Shown here one piece after another: positions 16,896 through 25,377 of a stretch of DNA of 64,000 nt (position 1 is its first letter; the number at the start of each line of letters is the position of its first letter). The position numbers and the translations under genes are program-made. Origin of the DNA: Streptomyces sp. HSG2 (GTDB lineage Bacteria > Actinomycetota > Actinomycetes > Streptomycetales > Streptomycetaceae); assembly GCF_016598575.1 (NCBI RefSeq), contig NZ_CP066801.1:2914001-2978000 (forward strand). The letters are read 5' to 3'. The notes under the pieces are model-generated. The model did no database searches. It saw nothing but the letters and a program-made list of their open reading frames with translations, and was not told the DNA's origin.

Positions 16896-18344
16896 ATGCC
16901 CACCTCGGCCTCCCCCCAGGGCCCCACCCCCGTTCCGTCGCAGGGCCCCTCCCGGGGCGCTCTGGACCGCTACTTCAAGATCTCGGAGCGGGGCAGCACC
17001 ATCCCCCGGGAGATCCGCGGCGGCTTCGCCACCTTCTTCGCGATGGCCTACATCATCGTGCTGAACCCGATCATCCTCGGCAGCGCGAAGGACATGTACG
17101 GCAACCAACTGGACAACGGTCAGTTGGTCACGGCGACGGTGCTCACGGCGGCGTTCACCACCCTGCTGATGGGTGTCATCGGCAACGTCCCGATCGCGCT
17201 CGCCGCCGGGCTCGGCATCAACTCGGTGGTGGCCCTCCAGCTCGCCCCCCGCATGTCCTGGCCCGACGCGATGGGGATGGTGGTGCTGGCGGGCTTCGTG
17301 GTGATGCTGTTGGTCGCCACCGGCCTGCGCGAGCGCGTCATGAACGCCGTGCCGCACAGCCTGCGCAAGGCCATCGCCATCGGCATCGGCCTCTTCATCA
17401 TGCTGATCGGACTTGTCGACTCCGGTTTCGTCTCCCGGGTGCCGGACGCCGCCCAGACCGTCGTCCCGCTCCAACTCGGCGCCGACGGGCACCTGAGCGG
17501 CTGGCCGGTGCTGGTCTTCGTGCTCGGGGTGCTGCTCACCCTGGCGCTGCTGGTGCGGCGGGCGCCGGGCGCCATTCTCGTGTCGATCGTCGCCATGACA
17601 CTCCTCGCCGTGGTCATCGACGCCGTCGCCGACGTGCCCTCCTGGGGGCTGACCACCCCGACCTGGCCGGGCAACCCGGTGGCCGCGCCGGACTTCTCGC
17701 TCGTCGGGCAGGTCAGTCTGTTCGGCGGGTTCGAGAAGGTCGGGGTCCTGACCGGCGTCCTGTTCGTCTTCACCGTCCTGCTCTCGGTCTTCTTCGACGC
17801 CATGGGCACGATCATGGGCGTCAGCGACGAGGCCAAGCTCACCGACGCACAGGGGCACATGCCCGGTATCAACAAGGTGCTGTTCGTCGACGGGATCGCC
17901 GTCGCGGCGGGCGGCGCCTCCTCCGCCTCGGCGACCACGTGCTTCGTGGAGTCGACGGCCGGCGTCGGCGAGGGTGCCCGGACCGGGTTGGCCAACGTCG
18001 TCACCGGGTCGCTCTTCGCCGTGGCCCTCTTCCTCACCCCCCTGGCCACCATGGTCCCCTCCCAGGCGGCGACCCCCGCGCTCGTCGCGGTCGGCTTCCT
18101 GATCCTGTCCCACGCGATCAAGGAGATCGACTGGGTGGACTACACCCTCGCGATCCCGGCCTTCGTGACGATGCTGATCATGCCGTTCACCTACTCCATC
18201 ACCAACGGCATCGGCATGGGCTTCATCACCTTCGTGGTGCTGCGCCTGGCGGCGGGGCGCGGCCGGGAGGTGCCGCTTCCGCTCTACGTCGTCTCCGCCG
18301 TGTTCGCCTTCTCCTACCTGATGCCGGCGCTGGGCCTGACCTGA
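16896..18344 (+). CDS. NCS2-family purine (hypoxanthine/guanine-type) permease
   Basis: This 482-residue polytopic permease imports purine bases by proton symport. It starts at ATG 16896 with a Pro/Ser-rich cytoplasmic leader, then LDRYFKISERGSTIPREIRG. The AzgA-type signature follows: GGFATFFAMAYIIVLNP, then GNVPIALAAGLGINSVVA (motif GLG-N). TM8-like FFDAMGTIMGVSDEA and SASATTCFVESTAGVGEGAR are the substrate-site segments of the AzgA/PbuG branch. About 13 helices are present. A 20-bp tandem duplication covers the stop codon. Regulation is probably through the AT-rich upstream region. Confidence 0.93.
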   Translation: MPTSASPQGPTPVPSQGPSRGALDRYFKISERGSTIPREIRGGFATFFAMAYIIVLNPIILGSAKDMYGNQLDNGQLVTATVLTAAFTTLLMGVIGNVPIALAAGLGINSVVALQLAPRMSWPDAMGMVVLAGFVVMLLVATGLRERVMNAVPHSLRKAIAIGIGLFIMLIGLVDSGFVSRVPDAAQTVVPLQLGADGHLSGWPVLVFVLGVLLTLALLVRRAPGAILVSIVAMTLLAVVIDAVADVPSWGLTTPTWPGNPVAAPDFSLVGQVSLFGGFEKVGVLTGVLFVFTVLLSVFFDAMGTIMGVSDEAKLTDAQGHMPGINKVLFVDGIAVAAGGASSASATTCFVESTAGVGEGARTGLANVVTGSLFAVALFLTPLATMVPSQAATPALVAVGFLILSHAIKEIDWVDYTLAIPAFVTMLIMPFTYSITNGIGMGFITFVVLRLAAGRGREVPLPLYVVSAVFAFSYLMPALGLT

Positions 18345-18368
18345 CGCCGCTGGGCCTGACCTGACGCC
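18329..18368 (+). repeat. 20-bp perfect tandem duplication over the permease stop codon
   Basis: The unit GCTGGGCCTGACCTGACGCC occurs twice back to back (18329-18348 and 18349-18368). The first copy encodes the last residues and the TGA of the permease. The second copy lies just after the stop, so the protein is unaffected. It is a recent replication-slippage product. Confidence 0.95.
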
Positions 18369-18582
18369 GGACCCGCCCCCGGACCGCGCTCTCCGGTCCC
18401 GTTCGCCCCGGTGCCGCCTCCGGCGCCGGGGCGCCGTCACTCGATCGGCGGAAAACGGCGGTCCCGGTGCGCTTCTTCGGCCAGGATGGTGTGGCGTGCC
18501 TCCCTCCCGGCGGACCGTGCCGGAGGGGGCGAATCCGGGCGACGAGTGGTCCTTCGCCATTCTAATGAGTTACGCTAAAGAG

Positions 18583-19020
18583 ATGTCGGACTTGAACCAT
18601 GGTGACGACGCCGTCGCCGTGAACGCACTCCGCTCCGCCGTGACACGGCTCTCCCGCCGACTCCGGCACCAGCGAGTCGACGAGTCGCTGAGCCCCACGG
18701 AGATGTCGGTGCTCGGCACCCTCGCCGCCTCCGGGAGCGCCACCCCCGGCGAGCTGGCCCGCAAGGAACACGTCCAGCCGCCCTCGATGACCCGCATCGT
18801 CGCCCTGCTGGAAGCCAAGGGCCTGGTACGGCTGGAGCCTCACCCGGAGGACCGACGACAGAAGGTCGTCACCCAGACCGATCAGGCCGTCGTGATGCTC
18901 GAACAGAGCCGCCGCAAGCGCAACGCCTTCCTGGCCTCGCTGGTGGCCGAGCTGGACGAGGAGGAATGGGCGAAGCTGCGGGCGGCGGCACCCGTGTTGG
19001 AGAAGCTCGCGCAGTTGTAG
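18583..19020 (+). CDS. MarR-family transcriptional regulator
   Basis: This is a winged-helix dimer of about 145 residues from ATG 18583 (MSDLNHGDDAVAVNALRSAV). A second ATG six codons upstream and longer frames exist, but homologues I recall begin MSDL. The recognition region reads SATPGELARKEHVQPPSMTR, followed by the wing EPHPEDRRQKVV. The C-terminal dimer helix ends EEEWAKLRAAAPVLEKLAQL. It lies 21 bp upstream of an MFS exporter on the same strand, so it probably represses its own operon. The AT-rich TCTAATGAGTTACGCTAAAG just before the start is the likely promoter/operator. Confidence 0.92.
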   Translation: MSDLNHGDDAVAVNALRSAVTRLSRRLRHQRVDESLSPTEMSVLGTLAASGSATPGELARKEHVQPPSMTRIVALLEAKGLVRLEPHPEDRRQKVVTQTDQAVVMLEQSRRKRNAFLASLVAELDEEEWAKLRAAAPVLEKLAQL

Positions 19021-19041
19021 TCGAACCAAGGAGGCGCACCC

Positions 19042-20451
19042 TTGAGTACGGGAACCGGAGCACCTTCCGCCCCCGCACCACCACCGGGCACCCCGGCAGC
19101 CGCCGCGCCCCCGCGACACACCCGGATCCACGCCGCGTTGCGCGTCCGCAACTACCGGCTCTTCTTCCTCGGCCAGGCCGTCTCCAACACCGGCACCTGG
19201 GTGCAGCGCATCGCCCAGGACTGGCTGGTGCTCGGCCTGACCGGTTCCGCCACCGCCGTCGGCGTCACCACCGCGCTCCAGTTCCTGCCGATGCTCCTCC
19301 TCGGGCTCTACGGGGGCCTGCTCGTGGACCGCCTGCCCAAGCGACCCACGCTGCTGGTCACGCAGTCGGCGATGGCCCTGAGCGCGCTCTTCCTCGCTGT
19401 CCTCACCCTCACCGACCTCGTCCAGGTCTGGCACGTCTACCTCGCCGCGCTCGCCATGGGCCTGGCCACGGTCGTCGACGTCCCGGCCCGGCAGTCCTTC
19501 GTCCCCGAACTGGTCGGCCGCGACGACCTGCACAACGCGGTCAGCCTCAACTCGGCCAACTTCCAGGCCGCCCGCCTCGCGGGCCCGGCACTCGCCGGCT
19601 TGCTGATCACCGGGACGGGCACCGGCTGGGCGTTCCTCCTCAACGGGCTCTCCTTCCTCGCCCCCCTGGCCGGGCTGCTGCTCATGCGAGGACGGGAACT
19701 CCACGTCGGCGCCCGTGCCCCGCGGGCCAAGGGGCAGCTACGGGAGGGGTTGCGCTACGTCGCCGAACGCCCGGACCTGCTCGGCACCCTGGCGCTGGTC
19801 GGGTGCGTGGGCACCTTCGGCCTGAACTTCCCGGTCTTCCTCTCCGCCTTCGCCGCAGACGTCTTCGCCACCGGCGTCGGGCACTACAGCCTCTTCAACA
19901 CGCTGATGGCCGGAGGCGCGTTGGCCGGCGCCCTGACCGCCGCCCGCCGCGGGACCGCCCGCACCCGCACGTTGATCGCGGCGGTCGTGGCCTTCGGACT
20001 GCTGGAGGCCGCCGCCGCCATCGCCCCCCACCTCTGGCTCTTCGCCGCGCTCATGGTGCCGATCGGCGTGTTCGCCACCACGGTCAACGTCACTGCCAAC
20101 ACGAGCATCCAGATGTCCACGGACCCCGAGGTGCGCGGCCGTGTCATGGCGCTCTACACGATGGTGCTCCTCGGCGGCGCACCGGTGGGCGCCCCGATCG
20201 TCGGATGGCTCACCGACACCTACGGCGCCCGAGTGGGCCTGGCCGCCGGCGGCACCGCGGTGGTCGTGTCGGCGCTGTTCATCGCCGCTCTCCTGGCCCG
20301 GGCGCGTCGGTCGCTCGCCGGCCCCCGGCGGTCCGACGACCACGGCGAATCCGACCCTCCGCGTCCGCGAGGGCGGGTCGCGCCGCTCCGGCTCCCCGCC
20401 GGGGCGGGAGGGGACGCGGGGCCCGACGGGGGCGGCGCCGGGCGGACGTGA
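19042..20451 (+). CDS. MFS exporter in a MarR operon
   Basis: This 469-residue major facilitator starts with TTG at 19042, a rare start made convincing by AAGGAGG at 19028-19034. After a Pro/Ala leader comes RIHAALRVRNYRLFFLGQAV and NTGTWVQRIAQDWLVLGLTG, typical of the MFS branch (DHA3/EntS-like) exporting drugs or siderophores. It has about 12 helices, the loop LVDRLPKRPTLL (GxLaDrxxrkxxl-like), and FNTLMAGGALAGALTAARRG in the second half. The tail is hydrophilic and Arg/Gly-rich. It is co-transcribed with the MarR gene, so expression is probably ligand-induced. The substrate is unknown. Confidence 0.9.
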   Translation: MSTGTGAPSAPAPPPGTPAAAAPPRHTRIHAALRVRNYRLFFLGQAVSNTGTWVQRIAQDWLVLGLTGSATAVGVTTALQFLPMLLLGLYGGLLVDRLPKRPTLLVTQSAMALSALFLAVLTLTDLVQVWHVYLAALAMGLATVVDVPARQSFVPELVGRDDLHNAVSLNSANFQAARLAGPALAGLLITGTGTGWAFLLNGLSFLAPLAGLLLMRGRELHVGARAPRAKGQLREGLRYVAERPDLLGTLALVGCVGTFGLNFPVFLSAFAADVFATGVGHYSLFNTLMAGGALAGALTAARRGTARTRTLIAAVVAFGLLEAAAAIAPHLWLFAALMVPIGVFATTVNVTANTSIQMSTDPEVRGRVMALYTMVLLGGAPVGAPIVGWLTDTYGARVGLAAGGTAVVVSALFIAALLARARRSLAGPRRSDDHGESDPPRPRGRVAPLRLPAGAGGDAGPDGGGAGRT

Positions 20452-20585
20452 GGCTCTTCGCCGCCCTGCCGCCGCACACCCCGTCCGGTCCGCGGCCACC
20501 CGCCGACCGCCGGTGTGCCGGGCGCGCCCCCGATACGGGACGGTCGCTCGCCGACCGCTCGGCACGGCCGGTTACGCTCGGAGGC

Positions 20586-20675
20586 GTGGACCCGAAGACC
20601 CGAAACCGGATCATGGCCGGTGCGCTCGTCCTGTTGTTCGTGGCGGTGGCGGTGGCCTCCGCCTTCGGCCGCTAA
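20586..20675 (+). CDS. 29-residue single-helix membrane peptide
   Basis: A very short gene starts at GTG 20586 directly after GGAGG (20579-20583) and encodes VDPKTRNRIMAGALVLLFVA followed by VAVASAFGR. One hydrophobic helix of about 20 residues is preceded by a charged DPKTRNR stretch. I recall similar micro-proteins in Streptomyces. TTACGCT just upstream may be a -10. Its stop codon shares two bases with the stop of the opposing SGNH hydrolase gene. It could be a regulatory or scaffolding membrane peptide; nothing more can be said. Confidence 0.6.
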   Translation: MDPKTRNRIMAGALVLLFVAVAVASAFGR

Positions 20676-21436
20676 CGCCTCGGCGCCGGCCCGCCGCGGC
20701 CCGCCGGTCGCTGCCGGGGCCGCGCGCCCACCTCACGTCCCGACGCCCGGCGCGTCGGGCGCGTCGGCGTGTAGGGGCCGCCCAGGCCCCACCCTTCGTA
20801 CAGGGCGTCGGCGAAGGCCCGCGCCACTCGGTGCTCCCCGCTCGCGTTGGGATGGGTGCCGTCGTAGGTGTCCCGGTGGACGTCGAAGGAGTCCGGTGCG
20901 GACGCCAGCAGGACGGCGGAGCCGGGCTCGTCCAGATCCGCGGTCGCCTTGGCCAACAGGTCGTTGAAGTGCTCGATGTGCTCGGCGAAGTGCGGATCGG
21001 CCCCCGCGCGTATGTTGGGTACGACGGGGAGCACCACCAGGCGTATGCGTGGGTTCGCCTCCCGGGCCCTGGCGACGAAGGCGCGCGCGTTCGTCGCCGT
21101 CTGCTCCGGGTCGGTGTAGAAGCCCAGGTCGATCAGGCCGAGGGAGACGAGGAGCACGTCCGCCCGGCAGGAGCGGACAGCGTCGCCGACGAGCGGCACC
21201 ATGTGCACCCATCCCTCGCCCCACCCCGCCAGGTGACCGCGTGGGAAGTGGGGGTCGGCGTAGTCGTGCGAGGTCGGTGCCTCGGCCGCCTTGTCGTAGA
21301 GCGTGTCGCGGGGCCCGACGAGGTCGAACGGCCCGTCGTACGTGGCGCACAGGTGTCGCCACAGGCGGTAGCGCCAGGTGTGTTCCCCGGCGCTTCCGAT
21401 GGTCATGGAGTCGCCGACGGGCATCAACCGGAGCAT
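20672..21436 (-). CDS. SGNH/GDSL-family hydrolase
   Basis: This 254-residue serine esterase/lipase-like enzyme starts at ATG 21436 (MLRLMPVGDSMTIGSAGEHT). The nucleophile Ser is in the GDSMT block I motif at about residue 10. The His/Asp pair is in DGTHPNASGEH (block V DxxH). LLVSLGLIDLGFYTDP is in the position of the block II/III oxyanion residues. There is no signal peptide, so it is probably cytoplasmic, unlike many GDSL esterases. The C-terminus is a basic Pro/Arg tail. The substrate is unknown. It converges on the tiny membrane peptide and diverges from the propeller gene. Confidence 0.85.
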   Translation of the reverse strand: MLRLMPVGDSMTIGSAGEHTWRYRLWRHLCATYDGPFDLVGPRDTLYDKAAEAPTSHDYADPHFPRGHLAGWGEGWVHMVPLVGDAVRSCRADVLLVSLGLIDLGFYTDPEQTATNARAFVARAREANPRIRLVVLPVVPNIRAGADPHFAEHIEHFNDLLAKATADLDEPGSAVLLASAPDSFDVHRDTYDGTHPNASGEHRVARAFADALYEGWGLGGPYTPTRPTRRASGREVGARPRQRPAGRGGPAPRR

Positions 21437-21525
21437 CCGCTCATCATGGACGATCGCCTCGGCCCGCCGGAACGCGGCCCCGACCACCCTCCCCGGACCT
21501 CCCGTCGGGGTGGCAGGCTGGGGCG

Positions 21526-22506
21526 ATGCGCCGACCCCTCGCCTTCCTCGCCGCCGCCCTGCTCGCCTGGGCGGCGTCCGCACCGGCCTCCGCCGCCGAC
21601 GGGGATTTCACCCTCAGGGACCCGAGGATCACCGAGTCCAGCGGACTGGCCGCCTCCCGCCTGCACCCCGGCGTGTACTGGACGCACAACGACAGCGACG
21701 ACGGCCCCTACCTCTACGCCGTGGACGGTCGGTCGGGGGAGACGCTCGCCCGCGTGACGCTGAGCGGCATCGGGACGCCCCGGGACGTCGAGGCCATCGC
21801 CGTCGGCCCCGGCGACCGTCTCTGGGTCGGCGACATCGGGGACAACCTCGGCGGCCGATGGCCCCACGTGTGGATCTACGAGTTGCCCGAGCCGACGGAG
21901 CTGCGCGACATGACGGTGCCCGCCACGCAGTACGTGGTCACGTACGAGGACGGCCCCCGCGACGCCGAATCGCTCGTGGTGGACCCGGAGAACGGCCGGG
22001 TCCACATCATCGACAAGCGGGAGGACGGAGGCCATCTGTACGAGGGGCCGGCCGAGCTGTCCGCCACCGGTGAGAACGTCTTCCGACGCACCGAGGCGGT
22101 CGACCTGTGGGCCACCGACGCCGCGCTCTCCCCGGACGGCGAGCGGCTGGCGGTGCGCGGCTACTTCGGCGGAATCTGGTACGAGTGGAACGGCGGCCGG
22201 ATCGAACGCGGCGGCCGGCTGGAGGTGCCGCTCCAGGGGCAGGGCGAGTCGGTGACCTACAGCGCCGACGGGGCGACCCTGCTCTTCGGCAGCGAGGGCG
22301 CCGGCAGCACGGTGCGGTCGCTGCCCGCTCCGGGAGGAGAGGGTGGGGCGGGCGACGGCGCGGAGGGCGCCGCCACCGACGCCGGGGGTGCCGCCAAGGC
22401 CGACGGCGGTTCGGCGGGCGGCACCGATCTGGCGGTCGCCGCCGCCGCGTTGCTGGTGGTCGGCGCGGCCCTGTTCGGCCTGCGGCGCTCCCGCCGCCGG
22501 GGCTGA
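21526..22506 (+). CDS. Secreted, membrane-anchored beta-propeller-like protein
   Basis: This 326-residue exported protein starts at ATG 21526. A signal peptide (MRRPLAFLAAALLAWAASAP, cleavage near ASA-AD) leads into a domain of about 240 residues with repeated SGLAAS, YWTHNDSDDGPYLYAVD, LWVGDIGDNLGGRWPHVWIY and DAESLVVDPENGRVHIIDKR blocks. This pattern resembles SdiA/esterase-like phytase propellers. A Gly/Ala-rich linker and one C-terminal helix (LAVAAAALLVVGAALFGLR) with an Arg tail anchor it to the membrane. Substrate or partner is unknown. It precedes a second secreted propeller gene on the same strand, 234 bp downstream. Confidence 0.8.
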   Translation: MRRPLAFLAAALLAWAASAPASAADGDFTLRDPRITESSGLAASRLHPGVYWTHNDSDDGPYLYAVDGRSGETLARVTLSGIGTPRDVEAIAVGPGDRLWVGDIGDNLGGRWPHVWIYELPEPTELRDMTVPATQYVVTYEDGPRDAESLVVDPENGRVHIIDKREDGGHLYEGPAELSATGENVFRRTEAVDLWATDAALSPDGERLAVRGYFGGIWYEWNGGRIERGGRLEVPLQGQGESVTYSADGATLLFGSEGAGSTVRSLPAPGGEGGAGDGAEGAATDAGGAAKADGGSAGGTDLAVAAAALLVVGAALFGLRRSRRRG

Positions 22507-22739
22507 CACGCGGGACCGGGCGCCCCGCCGGGGCGCGTTCCCGCCCAGGCGGGCGCTCACCCGTTCGCCACGCTTTCGTGTGGGCGTTGGGCGTGCGCGG
22601 TAAAGCCAAGCGGACGAGCCGCCGGAGTACCGGAGGGACGACTTCCGGTCGCGGACGAGTCGCGGCGCCCCCGATCACGGATCGAGCGGTCGCCGCCGAC
22701 CCCGCCCGATCGGCACCGCACCCCGCATGGGAGGAACGC

Positions 22740-24260
22740 GTGAGGAACTGTCAGAAGTCCGCCGAACCGGGGCGGGGAGAGGTCGCTCCGGTTCGGCGCA
22801 GACGTTGGCGTTCCGGGCTCCGGGCCGGAACGGCCGGTCTGGTCCTGGCCGCCGCCGTGGCCCTGCCGGGCCTGTCGCCCCAGCCCGCGCACGCCGTGCC
22901 GGCCGGCACCTACGCCTACGTCGCCGACACCGACGACGACACCCTGTCGGTGATCGACACCTCGGACAACACCGTCGTCGACACCATCCCCGTCGGTGAC
23001 GCGCCGCTGGGGGTGACGGCCTCCCCGGACGGAACCCGCGTCTACACCGCCAACGGGAACGCCGACACCGTCTCCGTGCTCGACACCGGGGACGACACGA
23101 TCATCACCGACGTCCCGGTCGGCAATGTCCCGGTCGACCTGGTGGTCACCCCGGACAACGCCTTCGTCTACGTCACCAACACGTTCGACGCCACGGTGTC
23201 GGTGATCGACACTTCCGACTTCTCCGTGGTCGCCACGGTGCCGGTCGGGGACCTGCCGCGGGCGATCACGGTGTCCCCGGACGGCGCGTTCGTCTATGTC
23301 GGCAACGCGGTCGGGGACTCGGTGTCGGTGATCGACACCTCTGACAATTCCGTCGCCACCACCATCCCCGTGGGTGGCCTCCCCTGGGGGGTCGCGGTCT
23401 CCCCGGACAGTGCTCTGCTCTACGTGGTCGGCCAGTCGGACGACGCACTCGCCGTCTACGACACCAGCGACTACAGCCTGGTCACCACCACGCCGGTCCA
23501 GCTCAACCCCACCGACGTCGCGGCCTCCCCGGACGGCACCACCGTGTACGTCACCAACGGCGGCGCCGACTCCGTCTCCGTCATCGACACCTCGGACTTC
23601 AGCGTGGCGGACACGGTCACCGTGGGCGACGTGCCCGAGGAGGTGGTGGTGACCCCGGACAGCGCCTTCGCCTACGTCGTGAACTTCGGCAGCAACGCGG
23701 TGTCGGTGATCGACGCCTCGGACAACTCCGTGACCACGACCGTGCCCGTGGGCACCGGCCCGCAGGCGCTGACCCTCGCGGTGGTGCCGTGGCAGGGCGA
23801 TCCCGTCCTGGAGATCGTCAAGCTCTCCGGCGGCAAGTTCGTCCGAGGGCAGGAGGGCTTCTACACCCTCACCGTGGCCAACACCGGCCAGGGCCCGACC
23901 GACGGCACCACCGTGACCCTGACCGACACCCTTCCCGAGGGGCTCACCGCCGCGGCTATGGAGGGTACGGGCTGGGACTGCGTCCTGGAGACGCTCGTCT
24001 GCACCCGTGAGGACACGATCGACCCGGGGGACAGCTATCCGCCCGTCACGCTCACCGTGGAGATCGCCTCGGACGCCGCCAAGCAGGTGACCAACATCGT
24101 CACCGTCACCGGCGGTGGCACGCTGGGTACCGCCACGGCGACCGCCTCCACCACCGTGCGGCCGGCGAAGTCCCCCCACAAGCCGTCCAAGCCGGGCAAG
24201 CCCTGCAAGTCCTCCAAGCGCTGCGACTCGGCCAAGCCCCACCCGGCCGAGACCGGCTGA
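22740..24260 (+). CDS. Secreted YVTN-type beta-propeller protein with DUF11 domain and Lys/Cys tail
   Basis: The start is GTG 22740 after GGGAGGAA. The 506-residue product has a twin-Arg-free signal peptide (GLVLAAAVALPGLSPQPAHA). Seven YVTN repeats of about 43 residues follow, each with a VSVIDTSD core and an xVPVG turn, forming one seven-bladed propeller (about residues 58-360). After this comes a DUF11/CARDB-like immunoglobulin domain (GFYTLTVANTGQGPTDGTTV, SYPPVTLTVEIASDAAKQVT). It ends in a basic Lys/Pro/Ser tail with two Cys (KPGKPCKSSKRCDSAKP). No LPXTG is seen, so cell-wall attachment may be by the basic tail. Probably a surface protein; function unknown. Confidence 0.87.
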   Translation: MRNCQKSAEPGRGEVAPVRRRRWRSGLRAGTAGLVLAAAVALPGLSPQPAHAVPAGTYAYVADTDDDTLSVIDTSDNTVVDTIPVGDAPLGVTASPDGTRVYTANGNADTVSVLDTGDDTIITDVPVGNVPVDLVVTPDNAFVYVTNTFDATVSVIDTSDFSVVATVPVGDLPRAITVSPDGAFVYVGNAVGDSVSVIDTSDNSVATTIPVGGLPWGVAVSPDSALLYVVGQSDDALAVYDTSDYSLVTTTPVQLNPTDVAASPDGTTVYVTNGGADSVSVIDTSDFSVADTVTVGDVPEEVVVTPDSAFAYVVNFGSNAVSVIDASDNSVTTTVPVGTGPQALTLAVVPWQGDPVLEIVKLSGGKFVRGQEGFYTLTVANTGQGPTDGTTVTLTDTLPEGLTAAAMEGTGWDCVLETLVCTREDTIDPGDSYPPVTLTVEIASDAAKQVTNIVTVTGGGTLGTATATASTTVRPAKSPHKPSKPGKPCKSSKRCDSAKPHPAETG

Positions 24261-24314
24261 CCCGACAGGGGACGCCGGGCCTCGCACCGGCGCCCGACGT
24301 CGAAGCCGCCCCGT

Positions 24315-24353
24315 CCGCCCCCGAGCCTCCGCGACCCGGAGCCTCGGGGGCGG
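24315..24353 (+). terminator. Hairpin terminator after the propeller gene
   Basis: An 11-bp perfect stem (CCGCCCCCGAG at 24315-24325 and its complement at 24343-24353) encloses a second inner 5-bp stem (CTCCG/CGGAG). It is 55 bp past the stop and fits a Rho-independent-type Streptomyces terminator without a T-run. Confidence 0.65.
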
Positions 24354-24489
24354 CGCGGTGCCGGGACGGGCTCCGCGTCGAGGTGGGGACGGGGGCGGGC
24401 GAGGCTGGGCGTCCCACCCCGGTCCGTCGGGGCCACCACGGCGACGGACCGCCGTCGGTCGAGGGTCGCCACGACCCCGGGTCGGGCGG

Positions 24490-25287
24490 CTACGAGCCCT
24501 CTCCGCCCCCGTGCTCCTCGACGAGCAGCTCCAGTCCGTCCAGCAAGCGCCGCAGGCCGAACTCGAAGTGCGGAAAATCCGGTCCCCACGCGTCCTCGGA
24601 CAAGGAGGCGAGAACCGGGTAGCGGCCCGAGGTCATGGCCCGTTCCAGCGCCGGCCTTTGCGAGTCGAAGAAGTCCGACGCCGCGACGCCCGAACGGCGT
24701 TCGGCCTCCTCTCGGTAGATCTGCCGGCGCGCGGCCCCGACGACGTAGCCGTCCACCAAGAGCAGAGCGGAGACCAGCTCGACGTCGGGAAGACCCATCG
24801 GCCGGATGTGCGCCAGGGCCAGTTCCAGCCCGTCCATGGCGCCTGGGCCGAGCACCGGGCGGGACTGGTTGACTTGGAGCAGCCACGGGTGGCGTCGGTA
24901 GAGAGCGAGACTCTCCCGGGCCAGGGTCTCCAGCGCCGAGCGCCAGGTGCCGTCGCCGAGGCCGGCTTCCCGATCGATCGGGCGTTGGACTCGGTCGAGC
25001 ATGAGGTCGAGCAGTTCGGCCTTGCCGGGTACGTAGCGGTACAGGGACATCGTGCCGACCCCCAGCTCCCCGGCGACGCGGCGCATCGAGACGGCCTCCA
25101 GACCCTGGGTGTCCGCCATTCGGACGGCGACATCCACGATCTGGTCCACGCTGAGTCCCGGACGCGGTCCGCGTCCGGGACGGGGGGCGGAGTCCCAGAG
25201 CAGTTCCAAGGTGCGGCCGACATCCCCGCCTCCAGTGGTCGGCGCGTCCGGGGAGGCGCCGGGCGGGTCGTCGGATTCGCTGGTCAT
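24490..25287 (-). CDS. TetR-family regulator of the DrrAB-type exporter
   Basis: This 265-residue protein starts at ATG 25287 (MTSESDDPPGASP). The N-terminal HTH is DIVDVAVRMADTQGL-like: LSVDQIVDVAVRMADTQGLE, then MRRVAGELGVGTMSLYRYVP, the TetR recognition helix, then GKAELLDLMLDRV. The C-terminal half is the TetR_C dimer/ligand domain (RETLARESLALYRRHPWLLQ-like). It is divergent from a DrrA/DrrB-type ABC exporter, the textbook arrangement for a drug-sensing repressor. Two operator palindromes lie in the intergenic region. Confidence 0.92.
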   Translation of the reverse strand: MTSESDDPPGASPDAPTTGGGDVGRTLELLWDSAPRPGRGPRPGLSVDQIVDVAVRMADTQGLEAVSMRRVAGELGVGTMSLYRYVPGKAELLDLMLDRVQRPIDREAGLGDGTWRSALETLARESLALYRRHPWLLQVNQSRPVLGPGAMDGLELALAHIRPMGLPDVELVSALLLVDGYVVGAARRQIYREEAERRSGVAASDFFDSQRPALERAMTSGRYPVLASLSEDAWGPDFPHFEFGLRRLLDGLELLVEEHGGGEGS

Positions 25288-25321
25288 GCGGACCAGTGTA
25301 GGTCGTCCTCCTGAAAACCAT

Positions 25322-25353
25322 GTACGCCGTACGCGTTATTGGGTACGCTGTAC
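25322..25353. promoter_or_regulatory. Paired palindromic TetR operator
   Basis: The perfect palindrome GTACGCCGTAC (25322-25332) is followed by the near-copy GTACGCTGTAC (25343-25353), centres 21 bp apart, or two helical turns. They lie between the divergent TetR and ABC genes, 25 bp before the ABC start. Two TetR dimers on one DNA face would block both promoters. Confidence 0.65.
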
Positions 25354-25377
25354 TCGGTTTATGGTGAAGGAGGTCGC

